Source of the DNA: Firm-04 sp045628085
GTDB taxonomy: Bacteria; Bacillota; Clostridia; Oscillospirales; Ruminococcaceae
DNA length: 20,892 nt
Assembly (NCBI GenBank): GCA_045628085.1
Contig: JAZQOZ010000220.1
Span: 1 to 20,892 of the forward strand
Reading direction: 5' to 3'
How positions within the stretch are numbered: the stretch's first letter is position 1; each line of letters opens with the position of its first letter. Of this stretch, positions 1 to 7,737 are shown piece after piece. Both the position numbers and the translations under genes were made by a program. The notes under the pieces are model-generated. The model did not search any database, was not told the origin of the DNA, and saw only the letters and a list, made by a program, of their open reading frames with translations.

Positions 1-191
1 GCATCGCTGACCGCAGATGCGCTGGTACTGCGGAGAATCAAAAAGTCCGCAGCGATCGCGATTGCAAAAAACAAGGCGAGTATGACCAAGCGCAAACCGA
101 GAGAGTAGATATCCATTATATTAAACAGACAAATTGCAAACACGACTTCAGCGACGGTCAGCGCCAGCAAGATGATTTTAGTCTTGTTCAT
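1..191 (-). CDS. Small membrane protein, 3' end outside window
   Basis: An open frame on the minus strand starts with ATG at 191 (MNKTKIILLALTVAEVVFAI) and is still open at the window edge after about 63 codons. An AAAGGAGG ribosome binding site lies 11 nt upstream of the ATG; an in-frame TTG directly before it (194) is an alternative start with 8-nt spacing. Two hydrophobic stretches can be seen, roughly residues 5-25 and 33-50, with a short polar hinge between them, so the visible part is a membrane hairpin. No family motif is visible and I do not recognise the product. A good promoter lies directly upstream, and the gene is separated by a terminator from the ispH operon, so it is a separate transcription unit read in the same direction. 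Confidence 0.7.
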   Translation of the reverse strand, partial: MNKTKIILLALTVAEVVFAICLFNIMDIYSLGLRLVILALFFAIAIAADFLILRSTSASAVSD

Positions 192-232
192 CAAGTTCTC
201 AGCCTCCTTTATGGGGGATTCTATCTGGTACT

Positions 233-262
233 ATCATACCATGCGGCGATATCAGGTGTCAA
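233..262 (-). promoter_or_regulatory. Sigma-A promoter of the left-edge membrane protein gene
   Basis: On the minus strand TTGACA (262-257) and TATGAT (238-233) are 18 nt apart, with a TG extended -10. It lies about 40 nt upstream of the start codon at 191. Confidence 0.75.
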
Positions 263-304
263 GTCTGAAAAACGGTCAGGAAAACCGGATTTCGGTCAAA
301 AACG

Positions 305-337
305 AAAAGGAGGACGAATCTCCTCCGTCCTCCTTTT
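305..337 (-). terminator. Rho-independent terminator of the ispH operon
   Basis: A perfect 12-bp stem (AAAAGGAGGACG with its complement) has a 9-nt loop. On the minus strand it is followed by TTTTCGTTTTTG, and it lies about 40 nt after the stop codon of the IspH-S1 gene. A 17-nt palindrome at 342-358 (TCTGAGTTGAACTCAGA) stands just before it and could add a second small hairpin. Confidence 0.85.
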
Positions 338-376
338 CCAATCTGAGTTGAACTCAGACCATTCGTTTTTCAGAAA

Positions 377-2437
377 TTACTCTGCTGCATCCTCAGCGGG
401 AGCCTCGTCAGAATAGACGACCTCGTCTGCTGCTTCCTCTTCGTCAGCAGCATCCTCCTCGTTGACAGCACGCATCGAAAGGCTGATGCGCTTCTTCTCG
501 GAGTCGATCGCAGTGATCTTGACGGTCACGGAATCGCCGACATTGACAACGTCCTTCACATTGGTCACGCGCTCTGCGGAGAGCTGAGAAATGTGGATCA
601 GACCGTCGATGCCGTCCGTGATGCGTGCGAATGCACCGAAGGAAGTAACAGAAACGACAGTTGCATCAACAATATCGCCGACTGCATACTCATTGGTGAA
701 CTTCACCCACGGATTATCCTCCGGTCTTCTGTGACCGAGAGAGATTCTGCCGGTTTCGGGATTGAGTGCCTTGATGTAGACTTCAAGCGTATCGCCGACT
801 TCGACAACATCGCTCGGCTGATGGATTCTTGCCCATGACAGCTCGGAAACGTGAACCATGCCGTCGATGCCGCCCAGATCAACAAATGCGCCGTAGTTGG
901 TCAGGGACTTAACTTCGCCGGTGTAAACATCGCCGACCTTAGCGGTATCCCAGAACTTAGCCTTTGCTGCATCGCGCTCTGTCTTCTGTACCTGACGGAT
1001 CGAGCCGACTGCTCTGTGGCGCTGCTCGTTGACATCAATGATTACGAAGCGGATCGGCTGCTTCAGAAGCACATTGAGATCTGCGCCTCTGCCAAGACCG
1101 GACTGAGAAGCCGGAATGAAGACGTGAACGCCGTTGCTGTCAGCGACAAGGCCGCCCTTGACAACATTCAGAACGGTACCCTCAAGCACCTCGCCCGACT
1201 CATGGGCTTTGCGGATGTTCTCGAAGCCGACCATTTCATCGACCTTGCGCTTCGAGAGCTGAACAGTACCTTCCGCATCGTTCACCTGAATAACGACAAG
1301 CTCCAGCTCATCTCCGACCTTTACGAGGTCAGAGGGCTTTTTAGAGGTATCACTGGTCAGTTCGGAGAGGGTAATATAGCCGGTCTGCTTGGCACCTACG
1401 TCAACCATGACCTCGTTGTTTCCGCTGATGGAAGCGACGATGCCGACCACCCGGTCACCCTTTCTGATTTTTTTCGTGAAGGTCTTATCCAGTTCCTCCT
1501 CGAACGCTGCTGCGAAGTCCTCGTTTTCCGGGATTGTGGTATCGGTGTCAAAAATTCCAGACATATTGGTTTGAACCTCCTTAATAATGTGGGCTGGTGT
1601 ACTCGCTCCTGCCGTGATTCCGATTTTCAGGTTCTGGCAGCCGGTCGATGCTGCGATCTCCGCAGCTTTCTGCCGGATCTCATCTGCCCGTACAAGCAGT
1701 TCCTCCGCTGTTTCAATGAGCCACGCCGGACAATTCCGGCTGCAAACATCAAAGAGTTTGACGGTATTGGAACTGTGTCTGCCGCCGACGATCATCATCA
1801 GATCGGAGCAGCGGGAAAGCTGATCCGCGTCAGACTGACGGGTGGCAGTTGCACTGCAAATGGTGTCAAATACCTGTAGATCGGGGTGATCAGAAGGCAA
1901 AAGGTCTATACAGTCCCCCCATAATAATTTATTATACGTTGTTTGCGCGACGATTGCAAGCCTTTTAGGCAAACTTCTATCAATTAGGCATTTCAGCTCT
2001 GCTTTGTCGCGAAAAACTGTACAATTTCCCAGACAATGCCCGACAATTCCCTGTACTTCCGGGTGCTGGGGATCGCCGGCAATAAAAACGTGTCTGCCGG
2101 CAGCTGTCTGCTCGGCGACAATTTTATGGATGCGTGCCACGAACGGGCAGGTCGCGTCTATCACAGGATTTCCCTGCGCTTCGAGCTGTTCGTAGACGGC
2201 GCGTGCAACACCGTGCGCACGGATGATCAGTGTTTCGTCCGGTTCGAGTTCATCCGGACTGCTGACGATACGCGCACCTTTTTCGCTCAGGTCGCCGACA
2301 ACGGCTTCATTATGCACGATCGGGCCGAGCGTAGCAACGTGTCTGCCTTCTGCGAGTGCCTGATAGACCAGCTTTACGGCACGGTCTACACCAAAGCAAA
2401 ATCCGGCAGATTCGGCTGTCTTGATTTCTGCACGCAT
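377..2437 (-). CDS. ispH: IspH-ribosomal protein S1 fusion (4-hydroxy-3-methylbut-2-enyl diphosphate reductase / S1)
   Basis: A 686-residue protein joins two functions. Residues 1-285 are IspH (LytB), the last enzyme of the MEP isoprenoid pathway, which reduces HMBPP to IPP and DMAPP with a [4Fe-4S] cluster. The three cluster cysteines are C14 (in AGFCFGV), C97 (DATCPF) and C194 (TICSAT). The substrate residues H42, H75 (RAHGV), H125, E127 (QHPEVQG) and the SSNT motif at 222-225 are present. Residues about 325-655 carry four S1 RNA-binding repeats, the last two canonical (GAFVDLGGIDGMVHVSELSW; GAFARITDGIDGLIHISQLS). The tail is acidic. A GGAGG site precedes the ATG. The fusion is known in Clostridia; the S1 half is probably the cell's S1-like protein. 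It is the last gene of a four-gene operon, 15 nt after the lipoprotein gene. Confidence 0.96.
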   Translation of the reverse strand: MRAEIKTAESAGFCFGVDRAVKLVYQALAEGRHVATLGPIVHNEAVVGDLSEKGARIVSSPDELEPDETLIIRAHGVARAVYEQLEAQGNPVIDATCPFVARIHKIVAEQTAAGRHVFIAGDPQHPEVQGIVGHCLGNCTVFRDKAELKCLIDRSLPKRLAIVAQTTYNKLLWGDCIDLLPSDHPDLQVFDTICSATATRQSDADQLSRCSDLMMIVGGRHSSNTVKLFDVCSRNCPAWLIETAEELLVRADEIRQKAAEIAASTGCQNLKIGITAGASTPAHIIKEVQTNMSGIFDTDTTIPENEDFAAAFEEELDKTFTKKIRKGDRVVGIVASISGNNEVMVDVGAKQTGYITLSELTSDTSKKPSDLVKVGDELELVVIQVNDAEGTVQLSKRKVDEMVGFENIRKAHESGEVLEGTVLNVVKGGLVADSNGVHVFIPASQSGLGRGADLNVLLKQPIRFVIIDVNEQRHRAVGSIRQVQKTERDAAKAKFWDTAKVGDVYTGEVKSLTNYGAFVDLGGIDGMVHVSELSWARIHQPSDVVEVGDTLEVYIKALNPETGRISLGHRRPEDNPWVKFTNEYAVGDIVDATVVSVTSFGAFARITDGIDGLIHISQLSAERVTNVKDVVNVGDSVTVKITAIDSEKKRISLSMRAVNEEDAADEEEAADEVVYSDEAPAEDAAE

Positions 2438-2452
2438 TGCATCGCCCTCCTT

Positions 2453-3082
2453 TTAGTGTATGCTGTCGAGCAGCATTTGCTTTTGCGCTTCGCCGGCTTC
2501 TCCTGCCGGATAGCAAAGCAGCATATAAACAAAACTGTCGTCTGCCGCCTTTACATAAAGGAGCAGCTGTGTTCTGTCAACGTCATCGGTTTCCGTATTT
2601 GCATCTTTGCCGGCGTGCTCATGTTCATCATGTACGCCCTGCGCGTGCGCGGCGATCAGTGCTGTGAGCCATTCTGATCCGGCAAGCTCGCATTTTTCCA
2701 GTTTGCGCACTTCAAATTCGGTTTCCGGATTGCGGATATGATTGCATAATCTTGCCAGAAATGCATTGCTTGTATCATTTTCCGTGTTCGGCTCGCTGAA
2801 GATCACGGCTTCACAGTCGGATGCCGCTGCTGCATATTCACAGACGAATGTATCGGATGCACCTCGTTCATCTGCCTGCTCTTTTAATTCCCGATAGGCT
2901 CTGAGCTGCTCGTAACTGCTGTTTTCGGTGATCTGAAATTCGTCCGGTGTTTCTAAGCGGAATGAAGCGGAACGGTTCTTGTAGACCGTATCCTGCATTT
3001 TTCCGGCATGATAGCCGCCGCATCCGGTCAGAAGCAAACCGCAGAAAGAGATGCCGATGAAACGGCGTTTAATAGTGTTCAT
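2453..3082 (-). CDS. Putative lipoprotein of unknown function
   Basis: I chose the ATG at 3082 because it gives a textbook lipoprotein signal: basic start (MNTIKRR), a hydrophobic core and the lipobox LLTGC, so the mature protein of about 189 residues begins at Cys 21. The open frame extends upstream to a GTG at 3127, which would spoil the signal. No clear ribosome binding site precedes 3082; the start overlaps the end of the carboxypeptidase gene by 14 nt, so translational coupling is likely. The mature part is mixed alpha/beta and contains an Asp/Glu/His-rich stretch (HDEHEHAGKDANTETDD), probably a loop and possibly metal-binding. I do not recognise a family. Its place between a secreted wall enzyme and ispH suggests an envelope role, but nothing more specific. 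Confidence 0.85.
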   Translation of the reverse strand: MNTIKRRFIGISFCGLLLTGCGGYHAGKMQDTVYKNRSASFRLETPDEFQITENSSYEQLRAYRELKEQADERGASDTFVCEYAAAASDCEAVIFSEPNTENDTSNAFLARLCNHIRNPETEFEVRKLEKCELAGSEWLTALIAAHAQGVHDEHEHAGKDANTETDDVDRTQLLLYVKAADDSFVYMLLCYPAGEAGEAQKQMLLDSIH

Positions 3083-4217
3083 AAAGCGGAAGATTAGCTT
3101 CATCCAGTTCAATGCGCTGAATATCACCGAGAGGAAGTCCGGTGAGCTGATAGAGCGTCAGGGTATCTGCGGCTGCATCCAGCGGCTGGAATGTTGTGCT
3201 TCCTGCTACGATGCAGATATATGTTTTGCCGGAATCGGACTGCGCCCATGTTGCAAGGCACTGTCCTGCCGGATTCGTAAAGCCTGTTTTGCCGCCGACC
3301 ACATGAAGCGGATCGGGCAGATTTTTCAGTTCATCACCGACCATACGGGAAAGCGTTGTGGATACGAGATCAATGCCCTTCGGATGCTCGACTGTTGCGG
3401 CAGTTGTATATTGCAGTGTAGACATTGCTTCCGCGCAGAACGGATCACGGATCGCTGCCATGAGAATTCTTGAGAGATCGTTCAGACTGCTGATATGGCT
3501 GTCCTCGTGCAGACCGGTGACATTCTCAAAATGCGAATGCTCAAGCCCCATTTCTGCTGCGAGATTGTTCATTTCTGCAACGAAATCCGCTTCACTTCCG
3601 GCTGCATAGGTTGCAAGCATAACTGCGGCATCCGCACCGGACGGGAGCATCATTGCATAGACCAGATCCCGGATTCGGCAGGCTTCTTCGGCTTTGAAAC
3701 CTGCGACATAAGCCATTTGTTCTTCCTGCTCGCGCAGGACATCGGCATCCATGAGGATCACGTCATCCATTGCTTCCGTATCACAAAGATGTGAAAATGT
3801 CAGCAGCGTCATGACTTTTGTCATAGAAGCCGGATAGATCTCCGCATCAGCATCATGCTCTGCAAGGATCGTGCCGCCGTTTCCGCTGCATTCGATAAGC
3901 AGGGAATTACGCGCAAGAACCTTCGTTGTATCGGTCATGGTGATGGTTGTGTCTGAACGCTCGGCTTTATCCGGAAATGCAGGAAGTGTTTCAGTGGTTG
4001 TTTCCGTTGTGACTGTTGTTTCGGGAAGTGCAGTTCCGTCCGTGATCTGCGCATCGGCAGTATTGCCGGATGTCTGCGGCTTTTCTTCGCGGTTATCCCG
4101 GACATCTTTTGCGGCAAGATATATGCCGCCGCCCAGAACTGCGATCATCAGCGGAATTATGATAATGCCGGCAGCAGTTTTGCCGCCGTTCTTTTTCTTT
4201 TTTGTTTGCTGTGCCAT
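3069..4217 (-). CDS. D-alanyl-D-alanine carboxypeptidase, peptidase S11 family (low-molecular-weight PBP)
   Basis: The 382-residue protein trims the terminal D-Ala of peptidoglycan pentapeptides outside the membrane. The ATG at 4217 is preferred because AAAGGAGA stands 5 nt before it; an upstream in-frame start at 4259 has no such site. The N-terminus is a lysine-rich patch and one membrane segment (about residues 14-36), that is, an uncleaved anchor or signal, then a Thr/Glu-rich linker (about 45-85). Catalytic motifs: SxxK at S131-M-T-K134, the second motif at S193-G-A (usually SGN), and KTG at K310-T-G. The C-terminal beta domain seen in PBP5 is short or absent. It follows the zinc-ribbon protein by 32 nt and overlaps the lipoprotein gene. 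The SGA variant may alter catalysis but I cannot judge it from sequence. Confidence 0.93.
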   Translation of the reverse strand: MAQQTKKKKNGGKTAAGIIIIPLMIAVLGGGIYLAAKDVRDNREEKPQTSGNTADAQITDGTALPETTVTTETTTETLPAFPDKAERSDTTITMTDTTKVLARNSLLIECSGNGGTILAEHDADAEIYPASMTKVMTLLTFSHLCDTEAMDDVILMDADVLREQEEQMAYVAGFKAEEACRIRDLVYAMMLPSGADAAVMLATYAAGSEADFVAEMNNLAAEMGLEHSHFENVTGLHEDSHISSLNDLSRILMAAIRDPFCAEAMSTLQYTTAATVEHPKGIDLVSTTLSRMVGDELKNLPDPLHVVGGKTGFTNPAGQCLATWAQSDSGKTYICIVAGSTTFQPLDAAADTLTLYQLTGLPLGDIQRIELDEANLPLYEHY

Positions 4218-4249
4218 GTTATCTCCTTTGATTGTGTTTCTCTCTTTAT

Positions 4250-5431
4250 TTAGTCCCACTTGGGTTCGTGATCGTCCGGCGATTCGGGAATATCAGCCGG
4301 AGCGTTTGCGGCAGTATCTGATGCAGTCTCGCTGACTGTCTGCTTTGCGCCGCAGTATTGGCAGAATTTTGCACCGGAATCCAGTTCTTTTCCGCATTTC
4401 ACGCAGGGAACTCTGTATACCGGAACAACGGGCGTATCATTTGCCTGCCGTTGTTTTGCGGCAGCAGCCTGCTTTGCGGCGGCAGATTCCATATAGAGCT
4501 TTCGTGCGCGGAGAAATGCGCCCAGCTCGATCATAAACAGTGCGAAGGTGACACCGGTCACGGCGATAAACCAGAACGGGCTGCGCAGTACCTTCGTGAC
4601 ACCGAACATTCCGATCACATCATCGCGGACGAACAATGTTTTGATGCCGCCGATCAGGACGAACAGGAGCGAAAGTTCTGCGGGAATTATGATCGTGATG
4701 CCGACACCTTTGAATGCGCCTGCGATATCCTTTCCGCTGTTTTTGCGGATGATGCACCAGCGCCAGATCAGAAGTCCGAGCAGCACAACGATCGGAATAT
4801 AATTCCAAATGCTGATGCAGAAACGCTGAACGGCTCTGCCTGCCACATTTGAACCGAATGCATCGCTGAATGCGTTGAGCGTACCCAGTACCGGTTCGGC
4901 GGCATCCTGAATCTGCTGACGGTCACTGTCTTCAATGACGAGCTTGCAGGATTCGCGCAGAGATTCGGTGATCGGATCAAGCAGGCCTGTGATCTCGTCA
5001 GCTTCGATCCGGACAGGTGTATCGGATTCACCGCGGAGCAGTGCAAAATGCGCATCAAGTTTATCTGCGAGAAATGTCGGGATATTCATGCCGTCGGCAG
5101 CTTCTGCGATATCTTCCGGCAGGACATTTTCATCGGAAACATAATGACTGCGGATGTATTCAGCCAGATTTTTGCCGGTAAACGGCAAATCGGTATCGGA
5201 GATCCTTGCACTGCGCATCGCATCGGTCAGCGCAGAGGATGCACTGTAGCTGCGGAGCGCCGCTGTATTGCCGAAGCAGAACCAAAGGATCAGAATGCCG
5301 ATGATGCACAGCACTGTATGCAGAATACGGTATCCTGCGGAGCGCGGACGTTTTTTTCCGCAGTCAGAGCAGATACCCTGACTGTTGTATGTGCCGCCGC
5401 AGGTGCAGTTCCTTTGTTTTATGTTTGACAT
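4250..5431 (-). CDS. Membrane protein with N- and C-terminal zinc ribbons
   Basis: First gene of the operon, 393 residues. A zinc ribbon at the N-terminus (C9, C11, C21, C24) is followed by a membrane segment at about 37-56, a roughly 150-residue polar region likely outside the membrane, then three membrane segments at about 211-228, 243-266 and 284-306. An Ala/Gln/Lys-rich stretch (316-330) leads to a second zinc ribbon (C343, C346, C357, C360; CVKCGKEL...FCQYCGAK). The C-terminal tail is acidic. Four membrane segments put both ribbons on the same, cytoplasmic, side. An AGAGG site stands 8 nt before the ATG. The family is unknown to me; such double zinc-ribbon membrane proteins are common in Clostridia and usually uncharacterised. 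Promoter and a 7-bp hairpin (5453-5473) lie in its leader. Confidence 0.85.
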   Translation of the reverse strand: MSNIKQRNCTCGGTYNSQGICSDCGKKRPRSAGYRILHTVLCIIGILILWFCFGNTAALRSYSASSALTDAMRSARISDTDLPFTGKNLAEYIRSHYVSDENVLPEDIAEAADGMNIPTFLADKLDAHFALLRGESDTPVRIEADEITGLLDPITESLRESCKLVIEDSDRQQIQDAAEPVLGTLNAFSDAFGSNVAGRAVQRFCISIWNYIPIVVLLGLLIWRWCIIRKNSGKDIAGAFKGVGITIIIPAELSLLFVLIGGIKTLFVRDDVIGMFGVTKVLRSPFWFIAVTGVTFALFMIELGAFLRARKLYMESAAAKQAAAAKQRQANDTPVVPVYRVPCVKCGKELDSGAKFCQYCGAKQTVSETASDTAANAPADIPESPDDHEPKWD

Positions 5432-5501
5432 AAGGCTACCTCTTTACGATCTTGCAGACTTTGCAGGTCTGCACCGGTTATATATATTTACGGTATCTTA
5501 T

Positions 5502-5531
5502 ATTATAACACAAGCGGAGCCGGATTGTCAA
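5502..5531 (-). promoter_or_regulatory. Sigma-A promoter of the zinc-ribbon/carboxypeptidase/lipoprotein/ispH operon
   Basis: Perfect consensus on the minus strand: TTGACA (5531-5526), 18 nt, TATAAT (5507-5502), about 70 nt before the first start codon. The leader holds a 7-bp inverted repeat (TGCAGAC / GTCTGCA, 5453-5459 and 5467-5473) just upstream of the ribosome binding site. Confidence 0.85.
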
Positions 5532-5594
5532 CAATTCCGCCGCAGAATATCCCTGCGATTTTTCACAGGATTTTGTATTTTGTGCAGATAACGG

Positions 5595-5628
5595 AAAAAG
5601 CGCGCCCATTGTTCATGAGCGCGCTTTC
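5595..5628 (-). terminator. Terminator of the dockerin CE4 esterase gene
   Basis: A 9-bp stem AAAGCGCGC / GCGCGCTTT (5597-5605 with 5619-5627) ends on the minus strand in TTTTT. It lies about 50 nt after the stop codon of the CE4 gene. Confidence 0.85.
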
Positions 5629-5677
5629 TGAATAAGGTGTGAAATGAAATCGCCAAAATGTCAGGCGTGAATACCGA

Positions 5678-7198
5678 TCAATCCCAGACAGTGTTGTAAA
5701 TCTTGTGAGTCTGTGCTTCCTTGTTGTGGAACTTGAACATTTCGGAAACGGTGCAGACTGCATAACCCTGCTGCTTCAGCCACGGGCAGAGCTGCTCAAC
5801 AGCGGATGCTGTGGAAGCGTAATTCTCGTGCATCAGAACGACACATCCGTCGAGCTGTCCCATGTTTGCCTTGTTCTGGACTGCGGAAACGATAGCTTGT
5901 GCAGAAGCACCGTTCCAGTCCTGAGAATCCAGACCGCAGTTCGGCATCGGAACTGCAAGAGCCTGTGTGACGTTCGGGCTGGACTCCAGATACGGCAGAC
6001 GAACGAGATATTCGCGGTCTTCACCGACGACCTGATCGAGGGACTGCTTGCACTGGGAATATTCCTGCTGAACCTGCTGAACGCTGTAGCCGGACATATG
6101 CGGATGCGACCATGTGTGGTTTGCAACCTCGAAGCCGTATGATTCAGCCTGCTTGATCTCATTGGTGTTGCTTGCAATATGCTGGCCCCAATAGAAGAAG
6201 GTTGCATGGAAACCGTTCTGCTTCAGAGCGCTGTGGATCTTCTGAGCATTCTGACCGTCACCGCCGGTGAACGGACCGTCATCGAAGCTCAGTGCAACGA
6301 CTTTCTTATAGCCGGCATCTTTGATCCACTGTGCATCAGCAACATTTGTCCACTGACCGGGAACACGCTGCGATTTGGTGGTTGCAGCTGTTGTAGTCGT
6401 GGTTGTAGTTGTGGTCGTTGTCGTTGTTGTGGTGGTACGAGTCAGCTCCGGATAGATAAAGAGCTGTCTGACCATTGTGAGGTCCGCTGCGGAAAGTACA
6501 CCATCATTATTCATATCGGCAGTATCCAGATGCACGGTGCTTCCGGCATCTTTGGTAAGAAGATAATTCAGCAGTTCGTTCATATCAGACTGATTGATCT
6601 GATCATCGTGGTTGACATCGCCCATGCGGTATTTCGGGGCAGGCGGTGTGGTCGTGCCGGGTGTTGAACCTGCTTCACCGGCTGCGATTGCATCGACATA
6701 GAAATCGCAGAGGTCAGTATCGGTTTCAACATAGATCAGCATATCGGTTCCGCCGGCAGGAAGCTGATATTCCGTATTGGAAAGAACCGTCCATTCGCCG
6801 CTCGGAACACTTGCGGTTGCGATCTGGAGCCAGTCTGTTCCGCTTGCGCCCTCATACTGAAGGGAGAGCTTCATATCGACTGCACTTCCGGTTTCCTGAT
6901 AGACCGCGCAGGAGAAGCTGTAGGACTGACCGGCAGAAAACTCGCTGCCCAGAGATGCTGCTGCACCGTTCCATGCATCACCGCGGTTGCTTACGAGCAG
7001 ACTATAAGAGCCTTCGTATGCGTTTGTGCTGACACGCTCGATGCTTTCGTTCTGTCTCGGGCCGAAGCCGTCGAAGCCATCTTCAAAGCCGGCATTCAAA
7101 AAGGTCTGTCCTGCGCTTGCAGGAAAGCTTGTTGCGGTCAGCGTCATCAATGTAACACTGACACTGACGAGTCTTGCGATTGTTTGTTTGAAATTCAT
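5678..7198 (-). CDS. Secreted CBM22-dockerin-CE4 polysaccharide deacetylase (probable cellulosomal acetyl xylan esterase)
   Basis: 506 residues. Signal peptide 1-29 with cleavage after ASA. Residues about 33-172 resemble a CBM22 xylan-binding module (LNAGFEDGFDGFGPR, then SYSLLVSNRGDAWNG). A type I dockerin at about 189-249 has two calcium loops (D194, N196, D198, Q200, D205; D228, N230, D232, V234, D239). A run of 17 threonines (255-271) links it to a NodB-fold CE4 domain at about 296-490. That domain has SFDDGP (D307, D308), NHTWSHPH with metal ligands H362 and H366, RLPY (401-404), D425-SQDW and the late catalytic H458 in VLMHEN. It should remove O-acetyl groups from xylan as a cellulosome part; chitin or peptidoglycan deacetylation is less likely given CBM22. 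An AAAGGGG site lies 7 nt before the ATG. The dockerin is internal rather than terminal. Confidence 0.93.
   Translation of the reverse strand: MNFKQTIARLVSVSVTLMTLTATSFPASAGQTFLNAGFEDGFDGFGPRQNESIERVSTNAYEGSYSLLVSNRGDAWNGAAASLGSEFSAGQSYSFSCAVYQETGSAVDMKLSLQYEGASGTDWLQIATASVPSGEWTVLSNTEYQLPAGGTDMLIYVETDTDLCDFYVDAIAAGEAGSTPGTTTPPAPKYRMGDVNHDDQINQSDMNELLNYLLTKDAGSTVHLDTADMNNDGVLSAADLTMVRQLFIYPELTRTTTTTTTTTTTTTTTTAATTKSQRVPGQWTNVADAQWIKDAGYKKVVALSFDDGPFTGGDGQNAQKIHSALKQNGFHATFFYWGQHIASNTNEIKQAESYGFEVANHTWSHPHMSGYSVQQVQQEYSQCKQSLDQVVGEDREYLVRLPYLESSPNVTQALAVPMPNCGLDSQDWNGASAQAIVSAVQNKANMGQLDGCVVLMHENYASTASAVEQLCPWLKQQGYAVCTVSEMFKFHNKEAQTHKIYNTVWD
6386..6436 (-). repeat. Low-complexity poly-threonine linker coding repeat
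   Basis: Seventeen consecutive Thr codons, mixed in the third base, link dockerin and CE4 domains. Such Thr-rich linkers are usual in cellulosomal enzymes. The mixed codons suggest selection on the protein rather than fresh slippage. Confidence 0.9.
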
Positions 7199-7363
7199 TG
7201 CGCTACCCCTTTACATTAAACTAAAAATTCATGTGCTTCCGTCTATACTATTTAATGTCCGCCTGCTGTCGGATTTCGACCCCTTTGTTTTATTGTATCG
7301 CTGTCTGATTGCAGCTATATCTCGGAATGCATATAGAATGCGGCTGAAGTGCCGCAGAACTTT

Positions 7364-7405
7364 AAAAAAAAGAGTGGAGCGCCGGTTGGTTGTCGAAACC
7401 GGCAC
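7364..7405 (-). terminator. Intrinsic terminator of the structured RNA upstream of the CE4 gene
   Basis: The stem GTGCCGGTT / AACCGGCGC (7397-7405 with 7379-7387, one G-U pair, 9-nt loop) is followed on the minus strand by a spacer and eight T (7371-7364). Its 5' arm overlaps a competing hairpin at 7401-7413 (GGCGCACGGTGCC on the minus strand), so the two cannot form together. Confidence 0.8.
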
Positions 7406-7561
7406 CGTGCGCCGACGCTGCCACTTAGGGGGAACGATGGAAGCTGCGCGGTGACCGTTTGACGGGCACCGGCAGAATAAGAAGTCCGCACTGCCGGATG
7501 GATCCGGTTTGGGACGTAAGCGTTCATTTCACAGAGTTTCAACATATTGTTGAATTTCTCT
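7364..7561 (-). ncRNA. Structured RNA of about 200 nt, leader attenuator or free-standing RNA, class unknown
   Basis: Read on the minus strand from the promoter at 7568-7596 to the T8 tract at 7364. Visible pairings: an outer stem CAGAG/CTCTG (7532-7536 with 7558-7562) enclosing a 7-bp hairpin TTCAACA/TGTTGAA; CCGGCAG/CTGCCGG (7469-7475 with 7491-7497), which competes with CCGGAT/ATCCGG (7494-7507); a small hairpin CCGT-TTG-ACGG (7455-7465); a hairpin at 7401-7413 that competes with the final terminator. The rich set of alternative pairings and the GC-rich composition inside AT-rich surroundings argue for a real RNA. It ends 165 nt upstream of the CE4 start. From memory it matches no common riboswitch (TPP, FMN, SAM, glycine, lysine, cobalamin, c-di-GMP-I, c-di-AMP). 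The raiA motif of Firmicutes has similar size and independent expression, but I cannot confirm it. Confidence 0.65.
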
Positions 7562-7567
7562 GATATC

Positions 7568-7596
7568 ATCATAGCATATTTCCATATAAAATGCAA
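7568..7596 (-). promoter_or_regulatory. Sigma-A promoter of the structured RNA
   Basis: On the minus strand TTGCAT (7596-7591), 17 nt, TATGAT (7573-7568). It predicts a transcript start near 7561, just where the first stem of the RNA begins. Confidence 0.75.
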
Positions 7597-7737
7597 ATAG
7601 GTTTTTTCTGATAGGGGCATAGGCAAATTATATGTAAATTCGCATGAAAAATAATACGGATTGTAATATTTCGGTGTTGTTATACAGCTCATCATTACCA
7701 GGTGTTAATTTGTAGAGCAATATAGTTATAAAATAGG

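Noticed and set aside
851..1879. A 342-codon open frame on the plus strand
   Set aside because: It lies fully opposite the IspH-S1 gene, whose protein has all family motifs; the antisense frame has no motif and no ribosome binding site.
6386..6436. Short repeated triplets that look like a repeat array
   Set aside because: They are in-frame Thr codons of an inter-domain linker; no spacers, no palindromic repeat, so not a CRISPR.
7315..7695. A 126-codon minus-strand frame through the structured RNA
   Set aside because: It spans the RNA promoter, the hairpins and the T8 terminator; composition is unlike a protein and no ribosome binding site is present.
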